A DNA stretch of 64,000 nt from Terrimesophilobacter sp044464485 (GCA_044464485.1 JBIQLG010000006.1:124001-188000); one strand, 5' to 3'. Counted from the first letter of the stretch, positions 9,323 through 18,339 are shown. Numbers and translations are program-made. The notes: generated from the letters alone by a model not told the origin.

Positions 9323-9616
9323 ATGCCTTACGTCTACATCCTTGAGTGCGCCGACGGAAGCTTCTACACCGGCAGCACTTGGAACCTCGAAGGAAGAGTG
9401 TGGGAACATCAGAATGGGCTCGGTGCGAATTTCACCCGAAAACATCGCGGCGCTCGGCTCGTCTACAGGCAGCACACGGATCGCATCGAGGATGCGTATG
9501 AGTGGGAAAAGCGGATACAGGGTTGGAGTCGCGCCAAGAAGCTGGCGTTGATCGAATCTCGTCTCGATGATTTGCCGGGACTGTCGCGACGAAAGCCGAA
9601 GCACTCCGCGCCCTGA
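9323..9616 (+). CDS. GIY-YIG domain protein (YhbQ/UPF0213-like)
   Basis: Small protein of 97 residues consisting of one GIY-YIG nuclease-like domain: MPYVYILECADGSFYTGST supplies the two tyrosine strands, followed by LEGRVWEHQNG (catalytic Arg region) and AYEWEKRIQGWSRAKKLALI (the Glu helix). Such stand-alone proteins are widespread; a role in DNA repair or RNA processing has been proposed but is not settled. It lies between two clusters of palindromic repeats and shows no operon partner. Confidence 0.88.
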   Translation: MPYVYILECADGSFYTGSTWNLEGRVWEHQNGLGANFTRKHRGARLVYRQHTDRIEDAYEWEKRIQGWSRAKKLALIESRLDDLPGLSRRKPKHSAP

Positions 9617-9633
9617 GGCGCCACTGCGGTGCG

Positions 9634-9706
9634 GCTCCCTTCGAGGCTCGCTTCGCTCGCACCTCAGGGAACGGGCATGAATGCATGCGCACCTCAGGGA
9701 ACGGGC
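9634..9706. repeat. Dispersed palindromic repeat, reverse orientation
   Basis: GCTCCCTTCGAG opens at 9634 and CCTCAGGGAAC closes by 9672, i.e. the common element read in the opposite direction, with an inner CGCTTCGCTCG hairpin. The 18-bp tail GCACCTCAGGGAACGGGC is repeated at 9689-9706, perhaps a partial duplication. Confidence 0.75.
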
Positions 9707-9709
9707 CGG

Positions 9710-10966
9710 TCAGGCTTGACCGTGCGTCGCCCTCGAACGCCGCGATAGCGCATCGATGATGACCGCGAGCAGCAGCACCGCGCCGGTGATCATGTAGCGA
9801 ATGGACGAGTCAAGATTGAGCAGCGACAAACCATTCGAGATCGACTGGATGACGAAAATCCCGAGCAGGGCGGAGTAGGCGCTGCCACGCCCGCCGAATA
9901 GGCTCGTGCCGCCGATGACCGCGGCGGCGATCGCAACGAGGTTCGTGTCGCCGCCACCGCTGGAGAGGGTTGCTGCCGTCAGCCTGCCGGTGGCGAAAAG
10001 GCCGCCGACCGCGGCAAACAGCGTGCCGAGGACGAGCACCGAAATGACGATGCGGTTGACCTTGATTCCGGCCCGCCTGGCCGCTTCGACATTGCCTCCC
10101 ACCGCGTAGACGGCACGGCCCCAGCGGGTGCGGGTGAGGAAGAAATTCATGATGACGACGAACAGCACGAAGAGTACGAACATCACGCCGAGTCCGCGCG
10201 TTGTCGCGAGGTACCAGACGCCAACGAGCAGAAGCGCCAGCAGCAGCCCCGCCTTGATGAACATGAGAGGAATCGATCCGCCCGTGAGCCCGGCCTTGAT
10301 TCGACGCCGGGAACGGAACCAGTCGGAGAAGAACATCCCGAGAGCGGCGATGATCGCAAGCGCGTATGCCGCCCATGGCGGGAAGAACATCGAGGTTCCC
10401 AGTTGAACGATCCACGATTCGTACGGCAGGTTGATGGAGCCGTTGGGCCCCAGCACCTTCAACTGGAGGCCCAGCACCGCGAGGAGGCCGGCGAGGGTAA
10501 TCACGAACGTCGGCACACCGAAACGCGTGTACAGGATGCCGTAGATGAGTCCGATGATGGCTGCCGTGCCGAGCGCCGCCAGAATCGCCACCCAGATAGG
10601 CCACCCCAGTTGCGTCATCCCGACGGCGAGGATCGCAGCAGCCAGCCCGCTCATCGAGCCGATCGAAAGGTCGATTTGGGCAATCAGCAGCACGAGCACG
10701 ACGCCGATCGCTATGGTTCCGGTCGCCGCGCTCTGCATGGTGAGGTCGACCAGGTTGTTCGACGACAGGAAGTTCGGGTTGAGGATCTGAAAAATCGCCC
10801 AGATCAGGATGAGTCCGATGACGACCGGCAGAGAGCCGAGGTCGCCACCGCGAATGCGCAGGAGCGACGCGCGAATGGCCCCGCTGATTCCTTCGTGCCG
10901 GATGAGCCGCTCATCGCGCGCATCCGCGGCAAGCTCAGCGGGTGTCTCTGTCGTGGCGTCGCTCAT
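9710..10966 (-). CDS. Sugar ABC transporter permease (XylH/RbsC type)
   Basis: Membrane subunit of a CUT2-type sugar importer, 418 residues with about ten or more helices. The family motif region is clear: IGVVLVLLIAQIDLSIGSM near residue 95, RRAGIKVNRIVISV coupling loop near residue 300 (the EAA-like contact with the ATPase), then AIAAAVIGGTSLFGGRGSAYSAL near residue 350. The long insertion between the middle helices (DWFRSRRRIKAGLTGG) resembles XylH proteins. It overlaps the ATPase gene by 4 bp and is the last gene of the operon. With the ROK regulator upstream, xylose or a related pentose is a reasonable but unproven substrate. Confidence 0.9.
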   Translation of the reverse strand: MSDATTETPAELAADARDERLIRHEGISGAIRASLLRIRGGDLGSLPVVIGLILIWAIFQILNPNFLSSNNLVDLTMQSAATGTIAIGVVLVLLIAQIDLSIGSMSGLAAAILAVGMTQLGWPIWVAILAALGTAAIIGLIYGILYTRFGVPTFVITLAGLLAVLGLQLKVLGPNGSINLPYESWIVQLGTSMFFPPWAAYALAIIAALGMFFSDWFRSRRRIKAGLTGGSIPLMFIKAGLLLALLLVGVWYLATTRGLGVMFVLFVLFVVIMNFFLTRTRWGRAVYAVGGNVEAARRAGIKVNRIVISVLVLGTLFAAVGGLFATGRLTAATLSSGGGDTNLVAIAAAVIGGTSLFGGRGSAYSALLGIFVIQSISNGLSLLNLDSSIRYMITGAVLLLAVIIDALSRRSRATHGQA

Positions 10967-11784
10967 GGGTTGCTGCCTTCGTGTGTCTCGTGCGCAGACG
11001 CTCTGCGTGTGACGGCATTGTCTGTCGCACCGGTAATGGCGGAAATGATTTCTTCGTAGCTGACATCCGGGATGCGGAAGTCTCCATTGTTGCGACCGAG
11101 TCGAAGCACGACAACGCGGTCGGCAACGGCCTGGACATCCGCCATGTTGTGGCTGATGAGCACCACGCCGAGGCCACGCTCGCGCAGCGTCTCGATGAGG
11201 TTCAGCACCTCGGCGGTTTGCGCGACTCCCAGCGCAGCGGTCGGTTCATCGAGAATCACCACCTGCGGGTCGCCGATGAGCGACCGTGCGATCGCGACCG
11301 TCTGCCGTTGGCCGCCGGAGAGAGAGGCCACCGCGATGCGTACGGAGGGAATCTTGGCGGAGAGCTGGCGCATGAGCGTCCACGCGTGCTTTTCCATTTC
11401 CTCTTCATTGAGCGTGAAGTCGCCTTCTTCCCTGCCGAGAAAAAGGTTGGACACCACATCGAGGTTGTCGCACAGGGAAAGGTCCTGGAACACGATGGCG
11501 AGGCCGAGCGCGCGGGCGGCCACCGGGGACGGGATAGACACTTTGCGGCCGTTGAAGGTGATCGTGCCGGCATCCGGACCATGAACACCGGCGAGAATTT
11601 TGACGAGCGTCGACTTCCCCGCACCGTTGTCGCCGACGATGGCGACCACTTCTCCCGCGTAGATGTCCATGTCGACGCCGCTGAGGGCCTGGACGGCACC
11701 GAAGTTCTTGGAGATGCCGCGAAGGCTGAGTACCGGCTCCTTGGGCAACGGCTGCTCGGGGGCCAGGGGGGCTTCCAGGGTCAC
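10963..11784 (-). CDS. Sugar ABC transporter ATP-binding protein, single NBD
   Basis: Nucleotide-binding subunit for the adjacent permease. Walker A GDNGAGKST near residue 52, Q-loop FQDLSLCDNLDV, signature LSGGQRQ near residue 155, Walker B VVILDEPTAALG and the H-loop ISHN are all present. At 273 residues it has one NBD, whereas RbsA/XylG proteins carry two fused NBDs in about 500 residues, so a homodimer is expected. AAL GVAQT after Walker B matches the first-domain type of CUT2 ATPases. It sits 93 bp downstream of the binding-protein gene, with a strong hairpin in the gap. Confidence 0.9.
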   Translation of the reverse strand: MTLEAPLAPEQPLPKEPVLSLRGISKNFGAVQALSGVDMDIYAGEVVAIVGDNGAGKSTLVKILAGVHGPDAGTITFNGRKVSIPSPVAARALGLAIVFQDLSLCDNLDVVSNLFLGREEGDFTLNEEEMEKHAWTLMRQLSAKIPSVRIAVASLSGGQRQTVAIARSLIGDPQVVILDEPTAALGVAQTAEVLNLIETLRERGLGVVLISHNMADVQAVADRVVVLRLGRNNGDFRIPDVSYEEIISAITGATDNAVTRRASAHETHEGSNP

Positions 11785-11832
11785 GTTATCTCCTTTGATA
11801 CGTCGAAACTGTTCGCTCTGCTGCGAACGTAC

Positions 11833-11870
11833 ACCCGGTCGGGGCCGCTCGCCAGCGACTCCGACCGGGT
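11833..11870 (-). promoter_or_regulatory. Intercistronic stem-loop between binding protein and ATPase genes
   Basis: ACCCGGTCGG (11833-11842) is perfectly complementary to CCGACCGGGT (11861-11870), leaving an 18-nt loop. There is no T-run after it on the minus strand, so it is more likely an mRNA-stabilising or partial-attenuation structure that lets the binding protein be made in excess, as is common in binding-protein operons. Confidence 0.6.
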
Positions 11871-11877
11871 GCAGTAC

Positions 11878-12987
11878 TTACTTGATTCCTGCCTTTTCGC
11901 AGGCTGCGGCGTAATCTGCCGTGCAGATGTCGCTCGCCTTGTAGAACCCGTCCGCAACCACAGTGCTTTCAATCTTGTCCACTGTGACGGCGACCGGAGT
12001 GAGCAGGAAGGACTGGATTTCGGCCCCGCCCTTCGTCTTGACTGTCGTGTCTCCCTTGTCGGACTTGCCGTTGACGAGGTCGACCGCCAGCTGCGCCGCG
12101 CGCTCCGCCTCGGGCTTGAGCGCCTTGTACACGGTCATGTACTGGTCGCCCGCGAGGATGCGCTGGATTCCGGCGAGCTCCGCGTCCTGACCGGTCACCG
12201 GCGGGATGGGGCTCACACCCGCAGCCTTGAGGGCGGCGATTGCGCCTCCGGCCGTTCCGTCGTTTGCCGCGTAGACACCCTTGATCTGGCTGCCGAACTG
12301 CGTGACCTGGCTGGCGACCCAGTCCTGAGCCTTCGTCGGCTCCCATCCGGGAGTGTCGAACTCGGCGAGAACCTTGTAGCCGCTGGCGTCGATGATCTTG
12401 TGCGCCCCGGCCTTGAACTGGCTCGCGTTGTTGTCCGTCGGCGAACCGTTCACCATCAGGATGCCGCCGTCGCCCGGCTGCACTCCGTCGGACTTCAGCT
12501 TGTCGACGAGCGCGGTTCCCTGAAGTTCACCGACCTTCTCGTTGTCGAAGGAGATGTAGTAGTTCAGGTCGGCGCTGTTGATCAGGCGGTCATAGGAGAT
12601 GACCGGGACCTTCTTTGCCTTGGCGCTTTGCACGATGGCCGCGGCGGCTTCACCGTCGAACGGGTCGAGCACGAGCACCTTGGCGCCCTGGGTGAGCATG
12701 GACTCCGCCTGCTGCTGCTGCTTGGCAGCGTCACCGTCGGCGTTCGCATACAACACCTCGCACTTGGGGCAAAGGTCCTTGACCTTGGCTTCGAAGTAGG
12801 GCTTGTCGGCACTTTCGTAACGAGCGGTGACCGAGTCGGGCAGGAGTAAACCGATCTTCGCGTTTTCCGCGTTTCCTCCCGAGCCTCCCCCCGCTGTGTC
12901 GGAACCGTTCGCGCATCCGGCGAGGGTTCCCGCTGTGAGCAGGAGCGCGGCAGAAACAGCTACCGCTCTCATGGTGGCGATCTTCAT
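11878..12987 (-). CDS. Sugar ABC transporter substrate-binding lipoprotein (XylF-like)
   Basis: Extracytoplasmic sugar-binding protein of 369 residues in the periplasmic-binding-protein I fold. The N-terminus is a lipoprotein signal (MKIATMRAVAVSAALLLTAG, lipobox LAGC with Cys25). Core features include IGLLLPDSVTARYESAD, QAESMLTQGAKVLVLDPFD, VPVISYDRL, YISFDNEKVGELQG, and GVYAANDGTAGGAIAALKA followed by PPVTGQDAELAGIQRILAG, all matching D-xylose-binding XylF-type proteins. GGAGG sits about ten bases before the ATG (CACAACGGAGGTTTTTCC on the minus strand). It is the first gene of the importer operon and is preceded by the presumed ROK operator. Confidence 0.9.
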   Translation of the reverse strand: MKIATMRAVAVSAALLLTAGTLAGCANGSDTAGGGSGGNAENAKIGLLLPDSVTARYESADKPYFEAKVKDLCPKCEVLYANADGDAAKQQQQAESMLTQGAKVLVLDPFDGEAAAAIVQSAKAKKVPVISYDRLINSADLNYYISFDNEKVGELQGTALVDKLKSDGVQPGDGGILMVNGSPTDNNASQFKAGAHKIIDASGYKVLAEFDTPGWEPTKAQDWVASQVTQFGSQIKGVYAANDGTAGGAIAALKAAGVSPIPPVTGQDAELAGIQRILAGDQYMTVYKALKPEAERAAQLAVDLVNGKSDKGDTTVKTKGGAEIQSFLLTPVAVTVDKIESTVVADGFYKASDICTADYAAACEKAGIK

Positions 12988-13050
12988 GGAAAAACCTCCG
13001 TTGTGTTCCGCCTCCGCTGGCGGCTGGACTGAGCATGGCACTCAATCAGT

Positions 13051-13075
13051 CTTGGCGTCAAGTCTTGAACGCAAG
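13051..13075 (-). promoter_or_regulatory. Twin CTTG-N4-CAAG palindrome, likely ROK operator
   Basis: CTTGGCGTCAAG (13051-13062) and CTTGAACGCAAG (13064-13075) are two palindromes of the form CTTG-N4-CAAG separated by one base. Read on the minus strand, one of them contains TTGACG, a good -35, with CATGCT 18 bases downstream as a weak -10. Bound repressor would cover the -35 box of the sugar-uptake operon. Confidence 0.6.
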
Positions 13076-13088
13076 GATTTTTTAATTC

Positions 13089-14285
13089 TCAGCCAACTTT
13101 GTCGTTGAGAGCAGTGATCCCATGGTCGATTGCGCTCTTGTCGATCGCGTACGCGACGGCGCCGAGCGTGGCGGCTCTCGCCCCCAACTGGCCTTGCACC
13201 ATATCCGGCATGGATGCTTCGTCTGCCAGGACGGATCGCTCGAGCGCGTGTCGGATCGGTCCGATCAGGATCTCCCCTGCCCGCGAGAGTTCGCCTCCCA
13301 CGACGATGCGCTCCGGATCGAACAGATTGCTCAGGTTCGCCGCGGCGACGCCCACATGACGACCCGCCTCGGCGAGCGCGCGGATGCATCCGGCGTCGCC
13401 GCCCATGGCCTTCGTCACGACGTCGTTGAGTTTGAGGCTTCCGTGCGTTGGTTTGAGCGCATCCAGAATCGCGTAACCGCCGGCAATGGCTTCGAGGCAC
13501 CCGCGATTGCCGCATCGGCAGACGGGACCGTTTTCCACGATGGTCGTGTGTCCCAGCTCGCCCGCGCTGCCATTGTGGCCGCGGTAGATTCGGCCGTTCA
13601 AGACCAGTCCCGCGCCGATGCCATCGCCGATATCTACGTACACCGAGTCCACTTTGCCGCGCCCTGCGCCCATCCGCAGCTCGGCGAACGCGCCCAGATT
13701 GGCGGCGTTGTCCACGAACACGGGTCGGCTCAGTCTGCGTTCCATCACCTCGGCGACCGGTACGCCGTCCCAACCTCGGAGTATTCCGCTGCGCGCAATG
13801 ACGCCCGTCACATGGTTCATGGGTGCTGGCAGCGCAATGCCCACCGCGAGTACGTCGCTCATAGATGCCTTGAGCGTGTCGAGCATGTCGGCGATCAGAA
13901 GGGTCGTGCGGTCCAGCTCGTTGTCGGCCCTGTGGTCTTTGGCAAGTGGAAGGTGATGCTCGGCGATAATCGTGCTGGCGACATCCGCGAGGGCGATTCT
14001 CATGTGCCGTGTCGAGAAGTGGACTCCGACGACAAGACCGAGCGCATGCGCCAGCGTGACATATTGCGCGCGTCTGCCGCTCTGGGTGGTCGGTGAGGTA
14101 TTGAGCACCCCGCCCGCGGAAAGCTCCTTCACGATGTTGGACACCGTCGCGGGGGAGAGGCCGGTCACGCCCGCGAGTTCCACCTGCGTCAGACCGCCGT
14201 ACTTCTTGATGGCGTCGACGATCCTGGCCCTGTTGGCTTCACGTAATGAAGTCTGCGAGCCGGGAGTTCGTCTCTCGGTGACCAC
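13089..14285 (-). CDS. ROK-family transcriptional repressor
   Basis: Sugar-responsive repressor of the ROK (repressor, ORF, kinase) family, about 398 residues. The N-terminal winged helix reads SLREANRARIVDAIKKYGGL then TQVELAGVTGLSPATVSNIV. The ROK ATPase-like domain follows with VGIALPAPMNHVTGVI, VFVDNAANLGAFAE and SVYVDIGDGIGAGLVLNG. The zinc-binding ROK signature GHTTIVENGPVCRCGNRGCL is present, with its three Cys and the leading His. It lies 101 bp upstream of the sugar-transport operon in the same direction and probably represses it. The start is uncertain: GTG at 14285 gives the normal length, but ATGs at 14330 and 14324 are also in frame. Confidence 0.88.
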   Translation of the reverse strand: MVTERRTPGSQTSLREANRARIVDAIKKYGGLTQVELAGVTGLSPATVSNIVKELSAGGVLNTSPTTQSGRRAQYVTLAHALGLVVGVHFSTRHMRIALADVASTIIAEHHLPLAKDHRADNELDRTTLLIADMLDTLKASMSDVLAVGIALPAPMNHVTGVIARSGILRGWDGVPVAEVMERRLSRPVFVDNAANLGAFAELRMGAGRGKVDSVYVDIGDGIGAGLVLNGRIYRGHNGSAGELGHTTIVENGPVCRCGNRGCLEAIAGGYAILDALKPTHGSLKLNDVVTKAMGGDAGCIRALAEAGRHVGVAAANLSNLFDPERIVVGGELSRAGEILIGPIRHALERSVLADEASMPDMVQGQLGARAATLGAVAYAIDKSAIDHGITALNDKVG

Positions 14286-14382
14286 GAGAACACGATACAG
14301 GTGCGATGGCGAAATGAGGAGCATGAGCATTCTTCGACCGCGTGCGCCTGCATCGTGCGCCGCGCACATTTACGCTGGAGCA

Positions 14383-16311
14383 ATGGTCACTGTCGCTCCG
14401 TACGGTTCATGGGAATCCCCGATTTCTGCGGCGTCCCTCGTGGCCACCGGCCACCCGGTGAGCGGCGGAATGTTCGTGGGAAGCGACATGTGGTGGCTGG
14501 AGTCTCGCCCGACCGAAGAGGGCAGACTCGCGGTTCGTCGCCGCACCTCCGCAGGGGAACCGGTCGACGTGCTGCCGGGTCCGTGGAACGCGCGAACCCG
14601 AGTGCACGAATACGGCGGAGGCGCGTGGACGGCGACCGACACCGGCGACCTTGTGTTCTCCGAGTTCAGCGACCAGCGCATCTACCTTCTTCGCGCCGGC
14701 ACCGACTCTCCGACGCCGCTCACGCCCGCAGAATCCGGGATGCGCTTTGCGGGCCTGAGGATCGCGCCAGACGGCGTGTTGGCTATTCGGGAAACGCACG
14801 CCGAGGGCGACATCCGCCGCGACATCGTCGTCGTGCCCCTCGACGGGTCGGCCGCGCACCGCGCAGCGAACATTCGCTCCGTGGTTTCGGGTTCGAGGTT
14901 TCTCGCGCAGCCGCGAATCTCCCCGGATGGCGCCAGGATCGCGTGGATCGCGTGGGATCACCCGAACATGCCGTGGGATGGAACCGAACTCCGGGTCGCG
15001 GAGCTGGATGGCGGGGTTGTGCACGACTACCGCACGCTCGCCGGTGGGGCAGCGGAATCCGTGCTCCAACCGGAATGGGAATCAAACCATGCGCTATACA
15101 CGATCAGCGACCGATCGGGATGGTGGAACCTCTACCGGGTTCCGGTCGACGCGGGCGGGCTCGTGCCCCTCCACGCGATGGAGGCGGACATCGGCGGCCC
15201 CATGTGGGGTCTCGGAATGCGCTGGTACTCGGTGCTCGATGACGGACGGATACTGTTCGTCAGCACGGTCGGGACCGATTCGCTCTCCCTCCTTGAACCC
15301 TCGACTGCAACGATCACGACGCTGGATGTTCCCGTCGAGACAATGGCGCTGGGTGCCGTCGACGGTGACCGTGCGTTGCTGACCTGCGGCGGCGCACGCA
15401 TACCGTCGGGGTTGCGCGAACTTAAGCTTTCGAGCGGCGAGCTCGCGGACATCCGGCTCGACGTGGATGAGGTTCCACCGGAGGAGTTTCTGCCTGAAGC
15501 CGACGCCGTCACCGTTGCGGGCGTACGAGAGGTGCATTCGATCGTGTATCGGCCCCGGAACCCCGACTTTGCGGCGCCCGACGGCGAGCGCCCGCCGTTC
15601 GTTGCCGTCGTTCACGGCGGCCCCACGTCGCATAGCGGGCCGGCCCTCAAGCTGAATTACGCGTATTTCACCTCTCGCGGAATCGGAATCATCGACATCA
15701 ACTACGGCGGGTCGAGCGGCTACGGCCGCGAGTATCGGCAGCGATTGAACGGACAGTGGGGAATCGTGGATGTCGAAGACACGATCTCCGCGATCAGGGG
15801 ACTGGCGGATGCGGGAGTCGCCGACCCCGCTCGCCTCGCCATCCGCGGGGGATCGGCCGGAGGCTGGACGGTGCTCGCCGCGCTCGTGTCATCCGATGTT
15901 TTTGCGTGCGGAGTGTCGTACTACGGTGTCGCCGACTTGCGCGCTCTCGCCGCGGACACCCACGATTTCGAGTCTCGGTACCTGGACGGCCTCGTTGGCC
16001 CGCTTCCCGAAGCCGAGGAGATTTACGAAGCGCGCGCCCCCATCAATCGGGTGAACGACGTGTCGTGTCCCGTGCTCCTGCTGCAGGGGCTCGATGACCC
16101 GATCGTGCCTCCCGGGCAGGCGGAGAAGTTTCGGGATGCGCTCGTGGCGAAAGGCATCCGGCACGCCTATATCGCGTACGAAGGGGAGTCGCACGGTTTC
16201 CGCAGGGCCGAGACGATCATCCACTCGATCCAGTCGGAGCTGTCGTTCTACGGACAGGTCATGGGTTTCGCGACGCCGGGTACCCCGGAGTTGCCGCTCT
16301 GGAGCCCCTAG
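14383..16311 (+). CDS. S9-family serine peptidase (prolyl-oligopeptidase type)
   Basis: Acylaminoacyl-peptidase/dipeptidyl-peptidase-like enzyme of 642 residues. The N-terminal half is a beta-propeller with TolB-like repeats (RISPDGARIAWIAWDHPN, VLQPEWESNHALYTISDRSG). The C-terminal half is an alpha/beta-hydrolase: VHGGPTSHSGP forms the oxyanion region, GGSAGGW holds the nucleophilic Ser, GLDDPIVPP the Asp, and ESHGF the His. No signal peptide is seen, so it is probably cytosolic and trims peptides. The ATG at 14383 has GGAG seven bases upstream. It is divergent from the ROK gene with no more than about 100 bp between. Confidence 0.9.
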   Translation: MVTVAPYGSWESPISAASLVATGHPVSGGMFVGSDMWWLESRPTEEGRLAVRRRTSAGEPVDVLPGPWNARTRVHEYGGGAWTATDTGDLVFSEFSDQRIYLLRAGTDSPTPLTPAESGMRFAGLRIAPDGVLAIRETHAEGDIRRDIVVVPLDGSAAHRAANIRSVVSGSRFLAQPRISPDGARIAWIAWDHPNMPWDGTELRVAELDGGVVHDYRTLAGGAAESVLQPEWESNHALYTISDRSGWWNLYRVPVDAGGLVPLHAMEADIGGPMWGLGMRWYSVLDDGRILFVSTVGTDSLSLLEPSTATITTLDVPVETMALGAVDGDRALLTCGGARIPSGLRELKLSSGELADIRLDVDEVPPEEFLPEADAVTVAGVREVHSIVYRPRNPDFAAPDGERPPFVAVVHGGPTSHSGPALKLNYAYFTSRGIGIIDINYGGSSGYGREYRQRLNGQWGIVDVEDTISAIRGLADAGVADPARLAIRGGSAGGWTVLAALVSSDVFACGVSYYGVADLRALAADTHDFESRYLDGLVGPLPEAEEIYEARAPINRVNDVSCPVLLLQGLDDPIVPPGQAEKFRDALVAKGIRHAYIAYEGESHGFRRAETIIHSIQSELSFYGQVMGFATPGTPELPLWSP

Positions 16312-16315
16312 GTCG

Positions 16316-16401
16316 GCTCCCTTCGAGACGGACTGCGTCCGCGTTCCCTAAGGCTCGAAGGGAGCGCGGCACCTTCGTTCCCTGAGGCTCTCGAAGGGAA
16401 C
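16316..16401. repeat. Two dispersed palindromic repeats before recQ
   Basis: GCTCCCTTCGAG (16316 onward) pairs with CTCGAAGGGAGC, giving a perfect 12-bp-arm palindrome up to about 16364. A second, short copy GTTCCCTGAGG...TCGAAGGGAAC spans 16377-16401 and ends exactly at the base before the recQ GTG. Confidence 0.8.
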
Positions 16402-18339
16402 GTGACAGCGGCTCCCGTTACCCTTGAGCACATGATCACCGCCCTCGACGCCCTCCAGCGCGTCTTCGGCTATGACGCGTTCCGCGGCGACCAGGCGGAG
16501 ATCATCGGCCACGTCATCCGCGGCGGCGATGCCCTCGTTCTCATGCCGACCGGCGGCGGCAAGTCCCTCTGCTACCAGATCCCGGCGCTCGTGCGCGACG
16601 GCACGGGCGTTGTCATCTCGCCGCTCATCGCGCTCATGCAGGACCAGGTGGATGCGCTCGCCGCTCTCGGGGTTCGCGCCGCCTTCCTGAACTCGACGCA
16701 GGGAGCTGAGGATCGGTCGCGGGTCGAGCGGGCGTATGTCGCCGGCGAGCTCGATCTTCTCTACCTCGCGCCCGAACGCCTGACCGTGCCGTCGACCGGC
16801 GACCTGCTCGACCGCGGCACGATCGCCCTGTTCGCGATCGACGAAGCGCATTGCGTCTCCCAGTGGGGCCACGATTTCCGCCCCGACTACCTCGCCCTCT
16901 CGATGCTGCACGAGCGCTGGCCCGCCGTGCCACGCATCGCGCTCACGGCGACGGCGACCGAGCAGACGCACCGCGAAATCCAGAAGCGACTTCAGCTTGG
17001 CGACGCGAAGCACTTCGTCGCGAGTTTCGACCGACCGAACATTCAGTACCGGATCGTTCCGAAAGATCAACCCCAGAAACAGTTGCTTGAGCTGCTCCGC
17101 ACCGAGCACGCGGGTGACGCGGGAATCGTCTATTGCCTCTCGCGCGCATCCGTGGAGAAGACGGCTGAGTTTCTCGTCGAGCAGGGCATTCCCGCGCTGC
17201 CGTACCACGCCGGCCTTGACGCGCGAGTGCGCGTGGCGAATCAGGCGCGATTCTTGCGCGAAGACGGCATCGTCATGGTCGCGACGATCGCGTTCGGCAT
17301 GGGAATCGACAAGCCGGACGTGCGGTTCGTCGCACACCTCGACCTGCCCAAGTCCGTGGAGGGCTATTACCAGGAGACCGGCCGCGCGGGCCGTGATGGC
17401 CTTCCGTCGACGGCCTGGCTCGCGTACGGCCTGCAGGATGTCGTGCAGCAGCGTCGGATGATCGAACAGTCCGAGGGTGATCTCGCGCACCGGCGTCAGC
17501 TGAGCGCGCATCTCGACGCCATGCTCGCGCTGTGCGAAACCGTGCAGTGCCGACGCATGCAGCTGCTGGCATATTTCGGCGAACAGTACCGAGCCAGCAC
17601 CGCAGGCTCGGCGCGATCTTCGGATCGCGATGCGATCCTTCACGCAGATCGCGCATGCGGCAATTGCGACACGTGCCTGAACCCGCCGGAGTCCTGGGAT
17701 GGCACGATCCCCACGCAGAAACTGCTCTCCACAATCGTGCGACTGCAGCGCGAACGCAATCAGAAGTTCGGTGCCGTACACCTCATCGACATTCTTCTCG
17801 GCAGGCAAACGCCGCGCGTCGACCAGTACGGGCACGACGACCTCTCGACCTTCGGCATTGGCACCGAGCTCTCCGAGGCGGAGTGGCGCGGGGTCGTGCG
17901 GCAGCTTCTCGCACAGGGACTCATTGCCGTCAACTCCGACTCTTCGAATGTCTCAGGGCACGTGGCATACCCCACTCTCGTCATCACGGAGTCGAGCGCC
18001 GCGGTGCTCGACGGCTCGCGCCGGGTGGACCTGCGCCGCGAGCCGGAGCGGGCCCCCGGTCGCGCCGCGCGCAAGGCGAAGAGCACCGTCGCCGACCTTC
18101 CCGCCGAGGCACAGGAGCTCTTCGAGTCGCTGCGCGCCTGGCGCGCGGCGGCCGCGAAGGAGCAGGGGGTTCCCGCCTACGTCGTCTTCCACGATGCGAC
18201 GCTGCGCGAGCTCGCGGTGCGGCATCCGACGTCTCTCGAGGAGCTCGGCACGGTCACCGGTGTCGGCGAGGCGAAGCTCGCCCGGTACGGGGACCGGCTG
18301 CTCGAGGTTCTGGGCGAGGCCACCGCGGCCGTTCAGTGA
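16402..18339 (+). CDS. recQ: ATP-dependent DNA helicase RecQ
   Basis: 3'-5' DNA helicase for recombination and stalled forks. Domains in order: helicase core with FRGDQAEII (motif 0), MPTGGGKSLCYQ (I), AIDEAHCVSQWGHDFRPDY (II and aromatic-rich loop), ALTATAT (III), and AFGMGIDKPDVRFVAH and QETGRAGRDG (V, VI). The RQC part follows, with zinc cysteines in CETVQCRRM and CGNCDTC, then an HRDC domain (ELFESLRAWRAAAAKEQGVP). 645 residues, normal for RecQ. The GTG at 16402 is directly preceded by GAAGGGAAC from a palindromic repeat, which would have to act as ribosome binding site. The in-frame ATG at 16432 gives a start closer to typical RecQ proteins and is an equally good choice. Confidence 0.93.
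   Translation: MTAAPVTLEHMITALDALQRVFGYDAFRGDQAEIIGHVIRGGDALVLMPTGGGKSLCYQIPALVRDGTGVVISPLIALMQDQVDALAALGVRAAFLNSTQGAEDRSRVERAYVAGELDLLYLAPERLTVPSTGDLLDRGTIALFAIDEAHCVSQWGHDFRPDYLALSMLHERWPAVPRIALTATATEQTHREIQKRLQLGDAKHFVASFDRPNIQYRIVPKDQPQKQLLELLRTEHAGDAGIVYCLSRASVEKTAEFLVEQGIPALPYHAGLDARVRVANQARFLREDGIVMVATIAFGMGIDKPDVRFVAHLDLPKSVEGYYQETGRAGRDGLPSTAWLAYGLQDVVQQRRMIEQSEGDLAHRRQLSAHLDAMLALCETVQCRRMQLLAYFGEQYRASTAGSARSSDRDAILHADRACGNCDTCLNPPESWDGTIPTQKLLSTIVRLQRERNQKFGAVHLIDILLGRQTPRVDQYGHDDLSTFGIGTELSEAEWRGVVRQLLAQGLIAVNSDSSNVSGHVAYPTLVITESSAAVLDGSRRVDLRREPERAPGRAARKAKSTVADLPAEAQELFESLRAWRAAAAKEQGVPAYVVFHDATLRELAVRHPTSLEELGTVTGVGEAKLARYGDRLLEVLGEATAAVQ

Noticed and set aside
10942..12849. Long open frame on the plus strand opposite the sugar ABC operon
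   Set aside because: Shadow of the ATPase and binding-protein genes; its protein has no domain pattern, while the minus strand has complete motifs.
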